A stretch of 64,000 nt of DNA. It comes from Silvibacterium bohemicum (lineage in GTDB: Bacteria > Acidobacteriota > Terriglobia > Terriglobales > Acidobacteriaceae). Under the pieces are notes generated by a model that saw nothing but the letters and a program-made list of their open reading frames with translations, did no database searches and was not told where the DNA came from. Of this stretch, positions 7,574 to 16,900 are shown one piece after another (positions within the stretch are counted from its first letter, which is position 1; each line of letters begins with the position of its first letter). A program made the translations under genes and the position numbers. The DNA lies in assembly GCF_001006305.1 (NCBI RefSeq), contig NZ_LBHJ01000014.1, forward strand, positions 62,001 to 126,000. The letters are read 5' to 3'.

Positions 7574-10054
7574 ATGGAGATTTCCCGGCGTTCGTTTGTG
7601 AAGGGCAGCGGAGCGGCATGCGCGTTGGGAGCGTGGGGCACAAGACCTGGCCTAGCGTCTGTGCTAGGCTCTGCGCCCGCTGCTGATACAGTGCAAGAGC
7701 CAACCCAGCAACGTCTCGACACGGGATGGGAGTTCTATCGCGGCCCGCTCGATCCGCGCTTTCAGGTCTGGCACAGCGAAGAGCTTGTAGCTTGGGAGCC
7801 GGTTACGCTTCCGCATTGCTTCAATCACTACGATGCCTGCGATCCTGACGTGCCGGCTTACCGCGGCGTGGGCTGGTATCGAATCAAACTCGGCGTCGGC
7901 AACCCCTATCCCCAGGGACGGACGCTGCTTCATTGCGAAGGCGCAGGACAGAGCTCCGAGATCTACATCGGCACGCAGCAGGTAGGCAGGCATGTCGGCG
8001 GTTATAGCGAATTCACAGTCGATATCACCGACGCCTGTCGCGGGATGAAAGAGATTCCTCTGGCGATTCTCTGCGACAACGGGCGGGACATCGATCGCAT
8101 GCCGTCGGACCTGAGCGACTTCACGCTTTACGGAGGCCTGTACCGGCATGTTCATGTGATCTATGTGCCGGCTGTGTCGCTCGATGCCGTGCATACAGAT
8201 GTCGCATTCGAGCTGGGCAACTCCGCGATGGTGAGCGTGAGTGCGAGTCTCTATGCGCCGGGAATACAAGCTGGTCCGCTGCAGTTAGAAATTTCGATCT
8301 ATGATTCGCAAAGCCGCCGCATCGCCCATCAGGCGGTCGAGAAGAATGTTTGGCAAGGCGAGACGCAGCTTGCACAATTCGAGCTGCCAAGTCCTGAACT
8401 ATGGTCGCCGCGCTCTCCCGGCCTTTACCTCTGCGATGTGCAGCTAAGATCGGCGAACGGAATTTCCAGCAGTTCGCATCGCTTCGGTATACGGCACACG
8501 CGCTGGGAGGATTATGGCCCGTTCTACCTGAACGGCGAGCGGCTTGAATTGCGGGGGACACAACGTCACGAAGACCATGCGCGCTACGCGGCTGCGATGC
8601 CGGATGATTTGATCCGGCAAGAGATGCAGTTGATGAAAGACATGGGCGCAAACTTTGTCCGGCTGGCCCACTATCAGCAATCGAGACTCGTTCTCGATCT
8701 GTGTGACGAGCTCGGAATCTTCGTATGGGAGGAGCTTCCCTGGTGTCGCAGCGGCGTGGGCAGCGAACTTTTCCAGGAGCGGGGACGCGAGCAGTTTCGC
8801 ACCATGATCGACCAGCACCGCAACCATCCCTCCGTTTTGATGTGGGGCCTCGGCAATGAAGATGACTGGCCCGGAGAGTTGAACGGTGAGGATCATCAGG
8901 CGATTCGACGTTACATGACGGAGCTGCGCGATCTGGCACATAAGCTCGACCCCTCGCGCATGACGTCCTTCCGTCGCTGTGACTTCGCACGCGATATTCC
9001 GGATGTCTATTCGCCATCCATCTGGGCCGGCTGGTATAGCGGCAGCTATACCGAGTACCGTGCGGCGCTCGAGAAAGCGCGGCCCACCGTGCCGCATCTC
9101 TTTCACGCAGAATGGGGCGCCGACAGCCACGCCGGCCGCCATGCCGAAGATCCTGACCCGGCGCTGGGACGCGTCTTGACGGGAAAAGGTACAGGAGAGA
9201 AGGGATTCGATTACAAGCTCACCGGTGGCGCGGTGCGCGTGGCCAAAGACGGCGAGTGGAGCGAGTCCTACGCCTGCGATCTCTTCGACTGGTACCTGAA
9301 GACGCTCGAAGAGCTTCCCTGGATCACCGGATCGGCGCAGTGGATCTTTAAAGATTTCACCACGCCATTGCGAACCGACAATCCCATTCCGCGGGTTAAC
9401 CAGAAGGGTTTGCTCACACGCGACATGACACCAAAGGAAGGCTATTACGTCTTCCAGTCATACTGGGCGGAGAAGCCGATGGTGCGCATCTACGGTCATA
9501 ACTGGCCGGTGCGCTGGGGCAGCGCCGGGCAGCAGCGGAGAGTCCGCGTGTATTCGAATTGCCGCAATGTAGAACTTTTCCTGAACGGCATCTCGAGGGG
9601 TACGAAAAAGCGAGACAGCCAGGATTTTCCGGCCGCGGGTCTGCGCTGGGACATTCCATTTCGCGAAGGCCCGAATGAGCTGCATGCGGTTGCTCATGGC
9701 GTAAGTGGGACGCTCACCGACACCGTCAGCTTCGTTTACGAGACACGGAAGTGGGGGCCACCAGTGAAGCTCACTCTTATACTCAAAGACCATCGCGACA
9801 ATATGACGGCTACTGTAGAAGCGGCTATGGTGGATGCCGCAGGCGTGCGCTGTCTGGATTCGCGGGCGGTAGTACGGTTCTCCTCCGCGGGGGACGCCAC
9901 GCTGATCGACAATCTCGGGACGCCCACCGGCTCCCGAGTCGTCCAGATGTACAACGGGCGTGCGGAAATCAGCCTTCAATATCAGCAGGCGGTGTTCGTA
10001 AGCGTGACCTCACCCGGAGTCGAAACTGCTTTCTTGAAAATTCCAAGTAAATGA
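7574..10054 (+). CDS. Tat-exported glycoside hydrolase family 2 protein (beta-galactosidase-like)
   Basis: This 826-residue protein starts with a twin-arginine signal (MEISRRSFVKGSGAACALGA), followed by the GH2 layout: sugar-binding jelly roll (about 60-200), immunoglobulin-like domain (about 210-310), and a TIM barrel (about 315-600). The likely acid/base is E429 in WGLGNED, and the likely nucleophile is E513 in LFHAEWGAD. A C-terminal part with a DUF4982-like Ig domain follows. Start is set by AAGGAG at 7564-7569. GH2 enzymes include beta-galactosidases, beta-glucuronidases and mannosidases; pairing with the upstream lyase hints at a uronate-containing glycan, which is inference. Confidence 0.88.
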   Translation: MEISRRSFVKGSGAACALGAWGTRPGLASVLGSAPAADTVQEPTQQRLDTGWEFYRGPLDPRFQVWHSEELVAWEPVTLPHCFNHYDACDPDVPAYRGVGWYRIKLGVGNPYPQGRTLLHCEGAGQSSEIYIGTQQVGRHVGGYSEFTVDITDACRGMKEIPLAILCDNGRDIDRMPSDLSDFTLYGGLYRHVHVIYVPAVSLDAVHTDVAFELGNSAMVSVSASLYAPGIQAGPLQLEISIYDSQSRRIAHQAVEKNVWQGETQLAQFELPSPELWSPRSPGLYLCDVQLRSANGISSSSHRFGIRHTRWEDYGPFYLNGERLELRGTQRHEDHARYAAAMPDDLIRQEMQLMKDMGANFVRLAHYQQSRLVLDLCDELGIFVWEELPWCRSGVGSELFQERGREQFRTMIDQHRNHPSVLMWGLGNEDDWPGELNGEDHQAIRRYMTELRDLAHKLDPSRMTSFRRCDFARDIPDVYSPSIWAGWYSGSYTEYRAALEKARPTVPHLFHAEWGADSHAGRHAEDPDPALGRVLTGKGTGEKGFDYKLTGGAVRVAKDGEWSESYACDLFDWYLKTLEELPWITGSAQWIFKDFTTPLRTDNPIPRVNQKGLLTRDMTPKEGYYVFQSYWAEKPMVRIYGHNWPVRWGSAGQQRRVRVYSNCRNVELFLNGISRGTKKRDSQDFPAAGLRWDIPFREGPNELHAVAHGVSGTLTDTVSFVYETRKWGPPVKLTLILKDHRDNMTATVEAAMVDAAGVRCLDSRAVVRFSSAGDATLIDNLGTPTGSRVVQMYNGRAEISLQYQQAVFVSVTSPGVETAFLKIPSK

Positions 10055-10152
10055 GGGAATGACGCGAGCCTGCAGAGGAATTTCCTTGGAACGAAAGCGT
10101 TCTTCACGATGCAGGCGGGAGGCCGCAGAAATTATTGAGCGGTCGAAATAGC

Positions 10153-10173
10153 AAAACGGCCCGCTACGGCCGT
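10153..10173 (-). terminator. Terminator of tRNA-Leu
   Basis: Reading on the minus strand, a 6-bp stem (ACGGCC / GGCCGT) with a 6-nt loop is followed by TTTT. It lies 24 bp after the CCA end of the tRNA-Leu gene. Confidence 0.6.
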
Positions 10174-10196
10174 CTAAACCATTGATGCTGAATATT

Positions 10197-10283
10197 TGGT
10201 GCCGAAGAAGGGACTCGAACCCCCACACCCTTGCGAGTACATGGACCTGAACCATGCGCGTCTGCCAATTCCGCCACTTCGGC
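10197..10283 (-). tRNA. tRNA-Leu (anticodon CAG)
   Basis: The minus strand folds into a class II tRNA of 87 nt including an encoded CCA. The acceptor stem is GCCGAAG / CTTCGGC, the anticodon stem CATGG / CCATG encloses loop TTCAGGT with anticodon CAG, and the variable arm is long as in leucine tRNAs. The T loop reads GGTTCGAGTCC. Confidence 0.96.
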
Positions 10284-10330
10284 ACGCATGTGATGTCCAG
10301 CGCAAAAGGCTGGACTGGCAGCAGGTCTTA

Positions 10331-10358
10331 GTTTTACAAAGCTGTGCGATAGTGTCAA
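10331..10358 (-). promoter_or_regulatory. Likely sigma-70 promoter of tRNA-Leu
   Basis: On the minus strand a perfect -35 hexamer TTGACA (10358-10353) is followed after 16 nt by TAAAAC (10336-10331) as a weak -10. This sits about 48 bp upstream of the tRNA 5' end, leaving a short leader that is presumably trimmed. Confidence 0.5.
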
Positions 10359-10479
10359 ATTGATATCACTTTCCTCCCTAACTGTGGACCGATCACCCCA
10401 ATTCGTGCGACTCTGCCATGTGAAGCGACATCTGATTATGGATGCACTTCATTCTGGCCTCCAGGAGTGGTAATGATCT

Positions 10480-10713
10480 ATGACTGACGCCACCGGATCC
10501 GCCTCCATCCCATTGGAGCAGGCCGAAAAGATCCGCGTCTTCTCCCACGATCTCAGCAATGCGCTCGAGATCATCATCCAGACCAGCTATTTGATCGGGT
10601 TACTTCCGCTTGACGAGAACGGCCGTCAATGGCGGCAGATGCTCGATCAGGGAGTACAGCAGGCAGCTAAGATCAATCGCGATCTGCGCGATTACGTCCA
10701 CAAAAACAGTTAG
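10480..10713 (+). CDS. Stand-alone histidine-kinase dimerisation-like (H-box) protein
   Basis: The 77-residue product contains RVFSHDLSNALEIIIQTSYL, which resembles the H-box of histidine kinase DHp domains (a phosphorylatable His in an H-D/E-x-x-N-x-L setting; here H23, D24, N27). The rest looks like a second helix, as in a two-helix hairpin. There is no ATP-binding domain and no space for one, so it cannot be a kinase on its own. It could be a phosphotransfer protein or a dimerisation partner of a kinase elsewhere. GGAG at 10464-10467 serves as ribosome binding site. The histidine assignment is by motif only. Confidence 0.6.
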   Translation: MTDATGSASIPLEQAEKIRVFSHDLSNALEIIIQTSYLIGLLPLDENGRQWRQMLDQGVQQAAKINRDLRDYVHKNS

Positions 10714-10722
10714 ACGGGATCA

Positions 10723-10762
10723 TAAAACAAAACGGGCGCTGCGACGGCTCATCGCAGCGCCC
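10723..10762 (-). terminator. Rho-independent terminator of the OsmC gene
   Basis: A perfect 11-bp stem (GGGCGCTGCGA / TCGCAGCGCCC, arms 10734-10744 and 10752-10762, 7-nt loop). On the minus strand it is followed by GTTTTGTTTT. It lies directly after the osmC stop and separates it from the convergent H-box gene. Confidence 0.85.
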
Positions 10763-10790
10763 TGTCACGCTGGATTACGTTGCTATTGGA

Positions 10791-11219
10791 TTACGTCAGC
10801 TTCGCGTCCAGAGTAATTTCCGTATTTCCCTTGAATAACCGGGAGATGGGGCAGCCAGCCTTGGCGTTCTCGGCAGCCGTTTCGAATGCCGCTTCGCTTG
10901 CGCCGGGAACCTTGGCTCGCGTGGTGAGATGAATTGCCGTGATGGTGAAACCGGCATCCGTCTTGTCAAACTTCAGCTTCGCAGTCGTCTCCAACGATTC
11001 CGGGGTGAGGTTCGCCTGTCCCAGCTGAGCGCTCAGAGCCATGGTGAAGCATCCGGCATGAGCCGCAGCGATCAACTCTTCGGGGTTGGTGCCAATGCCA
11101 TTTTCAAACCGGGTGCTGAACGAATATTGCGTCTCCTTCAGAACTCCGCTTTGGGTGGAAATCACGCCCTTGCCGTCTTTCAATCCGCCATGCCAAACCG
11201 CGCTAGCTGTGCGCTCCAT
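10791..11219 (-). CDS. osmC: OsmC-family organic hydroperoxide reductase
   Basis: Start at ATG 11219, preceded by AAGGAG, gives 142 residues, the normal OsmC size. The two redox cysteines are in place: C57 in AAHAGCFTMALS and C123 in AKAGCPISRLF. OsmC proteins are cytoplasmic homodimers that reduce organic hydroperoxides through these cysteines. The gene is flanked by its own strong terminator and appears to be monocistronic. Assignment to OsmC rather than Ohr rests on the N-terminal ASAVWHGGLKDGKGV stretch typical of OsmC. No regulator gene (OhrR/OxyR) is adjacent. Confidence 0.92.
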   Translation of the reverse strand: MERTASAVWHGGLKDGKGVISTQSGVLKETQYSFSTRFENGIGTNPEELIAAAHAGCFTMALSAQLGQANLTPESLETTAKLKFDKTDAGFTITAIHLTTRAKVPGASEAAFETAAENAKAGCPISRLFKGNTEITLDAKLT

Positions 11220-11416
11220 AAAACTCCTTCTCTTTGAGAAATGTAGGTGGGTCGATACTGAGTTGGGATGCTGAAATATGCGGATCATTGCCGCGCTTTG
11301 AGCATAACCAAACGCGAGTCTCTCGTCGAATGGACGCTCCTGCGTGGCTTACAGGTTCATGAACATTTTGGAGAAGAAGTTCTTCGACGCACTGAAAGGT
11401 GCGATAAGCTTTTCCA

Positions 11417-11614
11417 GTGGACGCCGGATCTCCAGAGCAGACCAGGCTTGAAAGCCGATCCAACGCCGAAGCGGAGCCAGATCGTGCGGGCGAATCTGCC
11501 GCCGAGCACCATTCCGTTTACTGTCCCACCTGCTCCAGCCGGCTGTATTCGCGGCGCTGCAAGTTGATCTGTAACAAATGCGGTTACTATCTGAGCTGCG
11601 CCGACTACTACTGA
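11417..11614 (+). CDS. Small zinc-ribbon protein with tyrosine-rich tail
   Basis: A 65-residue frame starting at GTG 11417 ends in a compact cysteine-rich stretch: YCPTCSSRLYSRRC then KLICNKCGYYLSCADYY. The CPxC and CNKC pairs fit a zinc ribbon, and the aromatic tail GYYLSCADYY is unusual. Short proteins with this C-terminus are, as far as I recall, common in acidobacterial genomes, but no function is known to me. An in-frame TAA 4 codons upstream makes the GTG the first possible start; the ribosome binding site is weak. It may bind RNA, DNA or another protein, which is a guess from the fold. Confidence 0.55.
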   Translation: MDAGSPEQTRLESRSNAEAEPDRAGESAAEHHSVYCPTCSSRLYSRRCKLICNKCGYYLSCADYY

Positions 11615-11642
11615 GCGTCGTTGCGGTGCGGTATCGTTCAAG

Positions 11643-11876
11643 CTACGAAGCGCTGCGCTCCCGCAATTGCTGATTCACTACAAGCAACTCTCCCACCAGC
11701 TTCAGAAGCCTCGCGTTCGCGGCTTCCAGCTCTTTGAGGCGGCTCTCTTCCGTTGCGTGTGGCGGCGTGGTTGCACTCGGAAGGGGAAGACGCCCAGCGC
11801 CAGCAGGCGACAGCGCAGTCTCCCCCTTCGATTGGCCAAGCCCGTGTGATTGACCGCGATTGATGGGTTCGTTCAT
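11643..11876 (-). CDS. Small coiled-coil protein coupled to PadR
   Basis: This 77-residue product has a proline/glycine-rich first half and a C-terminal heptad-like helix, SRLKELEAANARLLKLVGELL, that predicts a coiled coil. Its ATG overlaps the stop of the PadR regulator by 4 bp (ATGA), so it is translated in step with the regulator and controlled by the same operator. No known family is recognised. By position it could be an oligomerisation partner or anti-regulator of PadR, which is inference only. Confidence 0.6.
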   Translation of the reverse strand: MNEPINRGQSHGLGQSKGETALSPAGAGRLPLPSATTPPHATEESRLKELEAANARLLKLVGELLVVNQQLRERSAS

Positions 11877-12472
11877 CCGATCGACTCGATCTCCTGTGCC
11901 GCCCTGTCGATGATCTCCGCGACCTGGTTGATCTGATCCGGGGTCAGATTGCCTTGAGCGAAGCGCATTTTAAGAGCCAGTTTAAAGTTGTGCATCGCCC
12001 GCATCACCTGCGGGGTGCGTCCGCTGCCGAAGGCCTTGCCTACTTCCTTGATCCGGCCCAGCAGCTGATCGATCCGGGTTTTGTTGCTCTGCAGCTCGGC
12101 GCGGCCGGCATCCGTGATGGTGTAAAGCTTCTTGCCGCCCTGTAGATCAACGGTGGCGAAGCCCTCGTCTTCGAGCAGGCTCAGCGTGGGATAGACGACG
12201 CCCGGGCTGGGAACGTAAACGCCGCCCATCTGCTCCTCGATGCCCTTGATGATCTCGTAGCCGTGGCTGGGCTTCTCGCCAATGAAGCTCAGGATGACCA
12301 GCCGTAGCTCGCCGTTGTCGAAGAGGCGTCCTCCCAGATCGCCACCGAAGCGGTGGCGGCCGTGCCGTCCCCATCCTTCGCCGATCTCCGACCAGAATCC
12401 CCCTTTGCCGCGAAAATGCCTGCGGCCACAGTAATCGTCCTCGGCGTGCCTTTCATGATGTTTTCCAAACAT
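11873..12472 (-). CDS. PadR-family transcriptional regulator
   Basis: The 199-residue protein has a His/Gly-rich N-terminal tail (about 1-50) and then the PadR winged helix: RLVILSFIGEKPSHGYEIIKG and the wing VYPTLSLLEDEGF, followed by a C-terminal helical dimerisation region. PadR proteins repress by binding palindromes at their own and neighbouring promoters. A very strong inverted repeat lies just upstream (12486-12529), consistent with autoregulation. The start at ATG 12472 is the first in frame. The extended histidine-rich tail is reminiscent of metal-handling regions but no metal site can be proven. It is cotranscribed with a coiled-coil protein. Confidence 0.9.
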   Translation of the reverse strand: MFGKHHERHAEDDYCGRRHFRGKGGFWSEIGEGWGRHGRHRFGGDLGGRLFDNGELRLVILSFIGEKPSHGYEIIKGIEEQMGGVYVPSPGVVYPTLSLLEDEGFATVDLQGGKKLYTITDAGRAELQSNKTRIDQLLGRIKEVGKAFGSGRTPQVMRAMHNFKLALKMRFAQGNLTPDQINQVAEIIDRAAQEIESIG

Positions 12473-12485
12473 AATCGATATTCTC

Positions 12486-12529
12486 CGATACTTCTAAGAT
12501 ATATCGTAAGATACATCTTAGAAGTATCG
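12486..12529. promoter_or_regulatory. Large palindromic operator upstream of padR
   Basis: Two perfect 15-bp arms, CGATACTTCTAAGAT at 12486-12500 and ATCTTAGAAGTATCG at 12515-12529, flank a 14-bp AT-rich centre. The site begins 14 bp upstream of the padR start codon, where a repressor would cover the promoter. Its size fits two PadR dimers or one dimer with extended contacts. Confidence 0.8.
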
Positions 12530-12718
12530 GGATTCAAGAAAAGATCGAGTTTTGAATGATTTCCTCGCCTGTTTTTTTCAATTGGCGTGAGACGCGCCTG
12601 CCCCTGACCGTGGCATCCGCCTGGTTTTGGCCGGTTTAGGGATGAAAGAGATGGAGAAACGGAGCGGCCGAGCGTCAAGCGAAGTCGCATGACGCTGGCC
12701 TTTGGATGCTTGTTGCCG

Positions 12719-13768
12719 TTAGTGGGCGGGGGCTTCCAGGGCGACCTCGGCAGTCGTCTCCCGCAGCTCGTGGACGCGTTCCCCGATGGCGTATTTCAAC
12801 GCTTCGATGCCGGCTCCGGTGACAGCGGAAATCTCGTAAAAGGGAAGTTTCTTCCGCTTGGCCATAGCCTTAAGCTTCTTTAGCTTGTCGGGATTGGCCG
12901 CATCGGTCTTCGAGGCTACAACGATCATCGGCTTCTCGGCGAGGCCGTGGCCGAAGCTGGCGAGCTCACTCACGATCACCTTGAAGTCCTCGACGGCATC
13001 GGTCCTGCCGCTCGCGTCCGAAACGTCCACCAGATGCACCAGCAGGCGGGTGCGCTCGATGTGCCGCAGGAACTGCACTCCGAGGCCTGCGCCAAGGTGC
13101 GCGCCTTCGATGAGGCCGGGGATATCCGCGACCACGAAGCTTTGCTCGTGCGGAGCCTCGCCGATCGAGACCACTCCGAGATTCGGCTGCAGCGTGGTGA
13201 ACGGATAATCGGCGATCTTGGGCTTGGCCGCCGAGATGCGAGAGATCAGCGTCGACTTTCCGGCATTCGGATAGCCCACCAGGCCGACATCGGCCAGGAC
13301 TTTGAGCTCAAGGCGATAATTCCGCTCTTCACCCGGCTTGCCGAGCTCGTGTTCGCGTGGAGCCTGATGCGTCGACGTGGCGAAGTGCTGATTGCCGCGT
13401 CCTCCGCGCCCCGCCTTGGCAACGACGATGCGTTCGTCGGGATGCGCGAAGTCGTGCACCAGCTCGCCGGTATCGGCGTCATAGAGCAAGGTGCCAACCG
13501 GCACCTTGAGGATGACGTCTTTGCCTTCGCGGCCGCTGCAGTTGGAGCCCATGCCGTGCTCGCCGCGCTCCCCCTTGTGCTCCGGATTGAACCGGAAGTA
13601 CATCAATGTGTTGTGGCGCTGTGTCGATTCCATGATCACATCGCCGCCGTGGCCGCCGTCGCCGCCGGAGGGACCACCGCGAGGAACAAACTTCTCGCGG
13701 CGGAAGGCCATGCAGCCATTACCTCCGTCACCGGCCTTTACTCGAATTTTCGCTTCATCGATAAACAT
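12719..13768 (-). CDS. obg: Ribosome-associated GTPase Obg/CgtA
   Basis: A full-length 349-residue Obg. The glycine-rich Obg fold (residues 1-158, with [14 protein letters not shown]) precedes the G domain: G1 GYPNAGKS (165-172), G2 region [10 protein letters not shown]3 DIPGLIEGA, and G4 SKTD. Obg binds the 50S subunit and takes part in late ribosome assembly and stress signalling. The C-terminal extension after the G domain is short and lacks the OCT domain seen in Bacillus and some others. It is the first gene of its own unit, with no ribosomal protein genes L21/L27 next to it, unlike the arrangement in many bacteria. Confidence 0.97.
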   Translation of the reverse strand: MFIDEAKIRVKAGDGGNGCMAFRREKFVPRGGPSGGDGGHGGDVIMESTQRHNTLMYFRFNPEHKGERGEHGMGSNCSGREGKDVILKVPVGTLLYDADTGELVHDFAHPDERIVVAKAGRGGRGNQHFATSTHQAPREHELGKPGEERNYRLELKVLADVGLVGYPNAGKSTLISRISAAKPKIADYPFTTLQPNLGVVSIGEAPHEQSFVVADIPGLIEGAHLGAGLGVQFLRHIERTRLLVHLVDVSDASGRTDAVEDFKVIVSELASFGHGLAEKPMIVVASKTDAANPDKLKKLKAMAKRKKLPFYEISAVTGAGIEALKYAIGERVHELRETTAEVALEAPAH

Positions 13769-13995
13769 TTTGCTCTTCTAGTTTATCGAATCGCGTACTC
13801 TGCTCTCACCAATTCCAGGCAATTCCGGAAGATTCGGCACAGATCGTTCCCCGCGAGCTGTCCAAATGCTCTGCCGGCCTCGCGAAACGCGTGCCGGTGC
13901 TCGTATGCGGGCCTTTACCGGCGTCTGCGTGACCTTCCCTGTGCCATTTGCTGGCTCCGCTGAGACGATTGCCGAAGTTGGAGAAGAGGCTTGGC

Positions 13996-16900
13996 GTGAA
14001 TGACCCCCATCGTATCTCGCGCTCGCACTGGTGCTCTTTTCTTCTGCTGATCTCCATCAGCATCCCCAGCCTTTCGCAGTCGGACACCGGCGGCTCCATT
14101 GCCGGCCTCGTCAAAGACGCCGGCGGCCGTCTCTTTCCTGCTCTGATCACGCTCCGAAATACGGCGAATGGCAGCGAGATACAAATGCTCAGCGACCACA
14201 AGGGAAATTTCCGCTTTGCAGAGGTGGCGCCGGGAAACTATGCGGTGCGCGTGAACGCACCGGGATTCGCGCCATGGAGGTCGAACAGCGTTGCTGTGGA
14301 GGTCGGCCGTGTGACGCTGATGACGGTGAAGCTGGAGATGGCCGTGACGCACCGGCTGGTGAAGACGGAAACGCAGCTCCCGCAGGATGATTCGTCGCCT
14401 GCAGTGAGCAGCAACATCGATCAGCAACAGGTGGAGAACCTTCCCACCAGCAACCGGCAGTGGTCGAGCCTGGTGGCATTGGCCAGCGGAGTGGCACCAG
14501 ACAGCAGCAGCGACAACGCCTTGAGTTTTCGCGGACTGAGTCCGCTGATGAACAGCATCGCGCTGGATGGAGCCGAGAACAATCTCGCCTTTCACGCTCG
14601 GGAGCGCGGCTCGGGCGGCAATGGCTACGCGACCAGCCAGATGGCGGTAAGCGAGTTTCAGGTGAATTCGTCGAATTTTTCCGCCGAGTACGGGCGCGCC
14701 GCGGGCGGCGAGATCAACACCATCACCAAGAGCGGGGCCAACCGGCTGCATGGACAGGCGGCATTCTACGACCGCGACGCGGCCTGGGGATCTGAGAATG
14801 CCTTCAGCAAAATTCTTCAGGCAGAGCCGGCCGGAACCACAACGACTTCGAGCGGGCAGCCGGTGCTTTACCTCAACGGCAAGCCGGTCACCTATGTGGA
14901 GTCTCCTTACAAGGCGCCCGATCAGCGATTGCAGTGGGGAGCATCCGCAGGCGGTCCCATTCGCCACGACAAGCTGTTCTGGTTCTTCGCATACGACCAG
15001 CATGAGCGCAACTTCCCGGCAGTTGCACGGGCCAATGAGCCGCAGGTGTTTTTTGCCGCTCCATCGGGACAGACCCTGCAAACCCTCGGCGCGCGCATCG
15101 CGAGCAGTCAGAACCCCATTGTGTCGACTTGCCGCGGGACTGTCGCGCCTGGAGACGAGACTGGCCTCGCCTCTTGCGCGTACGACACGGTGCTGCACGA
15201 GTTGAGTGGAATTTTAGGCAGCGTGCCGCGGACGACGCACCAGACGATTCTGTTTCCCAAGATCGAGTGGCGGCCAAACAACCGCATCCACTTCATCGCG
15301 CAGTACAACCGTATGAGGAGAACTGCGACCAACGGCGTACTCAATGGCGCAACTGAAACCGATGGCGTGGGAAGCTTCGGCAACAGCATGTCGAGCGAGG
15401 ATGCGGCGATCGCGCGATGGGAGTATTTCGTAACGCCGAATCTGCTCAACAACGCGCGTTACCAGTACAGCCGCGATGTATTGTCGCAGTCGGCTTCCGC
15501 AGCTACGAATTTCGAAAAGCAGTTTACTCAAAACAGCTATGGGCTCGCTCCACAGATCTCTGTCGACCGCAGCTCGGGCTTTACCTTCGGCACGTTAGGC
15601 ACTCTGAATAAGCCGCAGTATCCAGCGGAGACACGCCAGCAGTTCGTCGACGCGATGACCTGGATTCATCACCGGCATGCGATCAAGTTTGGATATGACT
15701 ACAACCATGTCGAGGATGCGATCAGCGGCTTGAACAATCAGAACGGCGCGTATTCGTACTCCAGCCTGCTTAACTTCGCCTCCGACATGCTGGCCCCGAA
15801 TCGCTGCGATGGCACAACGACAGCTGTAGGGAGCTATCCGTGCTACTCGCATTTTGAGCAGGCAGTGGGGCCATCGATCTGGCAGTTTCAGACCGAAGAC
15901 TACGCGGCGTTTGTGGCCGACGACTGGAAGATTGTTCGCCGTTTCACTTTGTCGCTGGGTGTTCGCTACGAATATGAAGACCTGCCCGACACCAATAAGG
16001 CGTTGGTCAATCCGGATATTCCGCGGACCGGTTTTCTGCCGCATGATCGCAATAACTTTGGACCGCGCGCCGGTTTCGCATGGGATTTCCTGGGCACTGG
16101 ACGCACCATCCTGCGCGGCGGATACGGAATCTATTACGGACGAATTCCAAATGCAACGGTATTCAGCGCGCTCACTTCGACGGGCTCGGCTAAGTCCGCC
16201 CGCACTTATTACTTTCGTCCATTGGATGCCGGCGCGCTGCCCTTTCCGCATGTCTTCGCCAGCAATGAGGCACCGTATGTCAATCCCACTGCGACAGGAC
16301 AGAATGCCGTTGGACCAAGCGCTGTTTATTTCGACAAGCGATTTCAGAATCCGCAGATCGATGAGGCCGAGCTGTCCCTACAACACGAGCTCTGGCATCG
16401 AATGGTGTTGACCGTCAGCTATATGGGATCGTTCGCACGCGAGCTGCCGCAATTCATCGACACGAATATCGATCGGAACGCTGTGGCGACACTCTTCTAC
16501 AACCTCGATGATCCGGGCAGTCCGGGAAATCTTGGACCCCTCAAGAAGAACAGCGCGCAAAATGCCGAATTCACAACGCCCTATTATGCGATCAACCGCT
16601 TTTACTATCAGCGGCTCCATCCGAAGTACGGAGCGGTCACCGATATTCTTAGTGAGACAAATGCGGCGTATCACGCGGCGGTGATGCGACTGACGCATCG
16701 CACCGCGCATGGAATAACGATCAATGCCGGGTACACTTACTCGCACGCAATCGACGACAACCAGAACGAGTCGACCTTTGCCGACCATAACGATGTCTAC
16801 GATCCTGCAGATTTGAGGTTGGAGCATGGCACGTCGAACTTCGATGTGCGCCAGCGTGTATCCGGCGGAATCATTGCGCATGAGCCGTGGCGGTTGCGCG

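Noticed and set aside
10010-10358. Two minus-strand frames over the tRNA-Leu gene (containing WRNWQTRMVQVHVLA and AEVAELADAHGSGPC)
   Set aside because: These are the well-known false proteins that arise from reading tRNA-Leu genes; the tRNA itself is complete.
13915-15198. 427-codon minus-strand frame within the TonB receptor
   Set aside because: Antisense to a complete receptor; Arg/His/Gly-rich without motifs.
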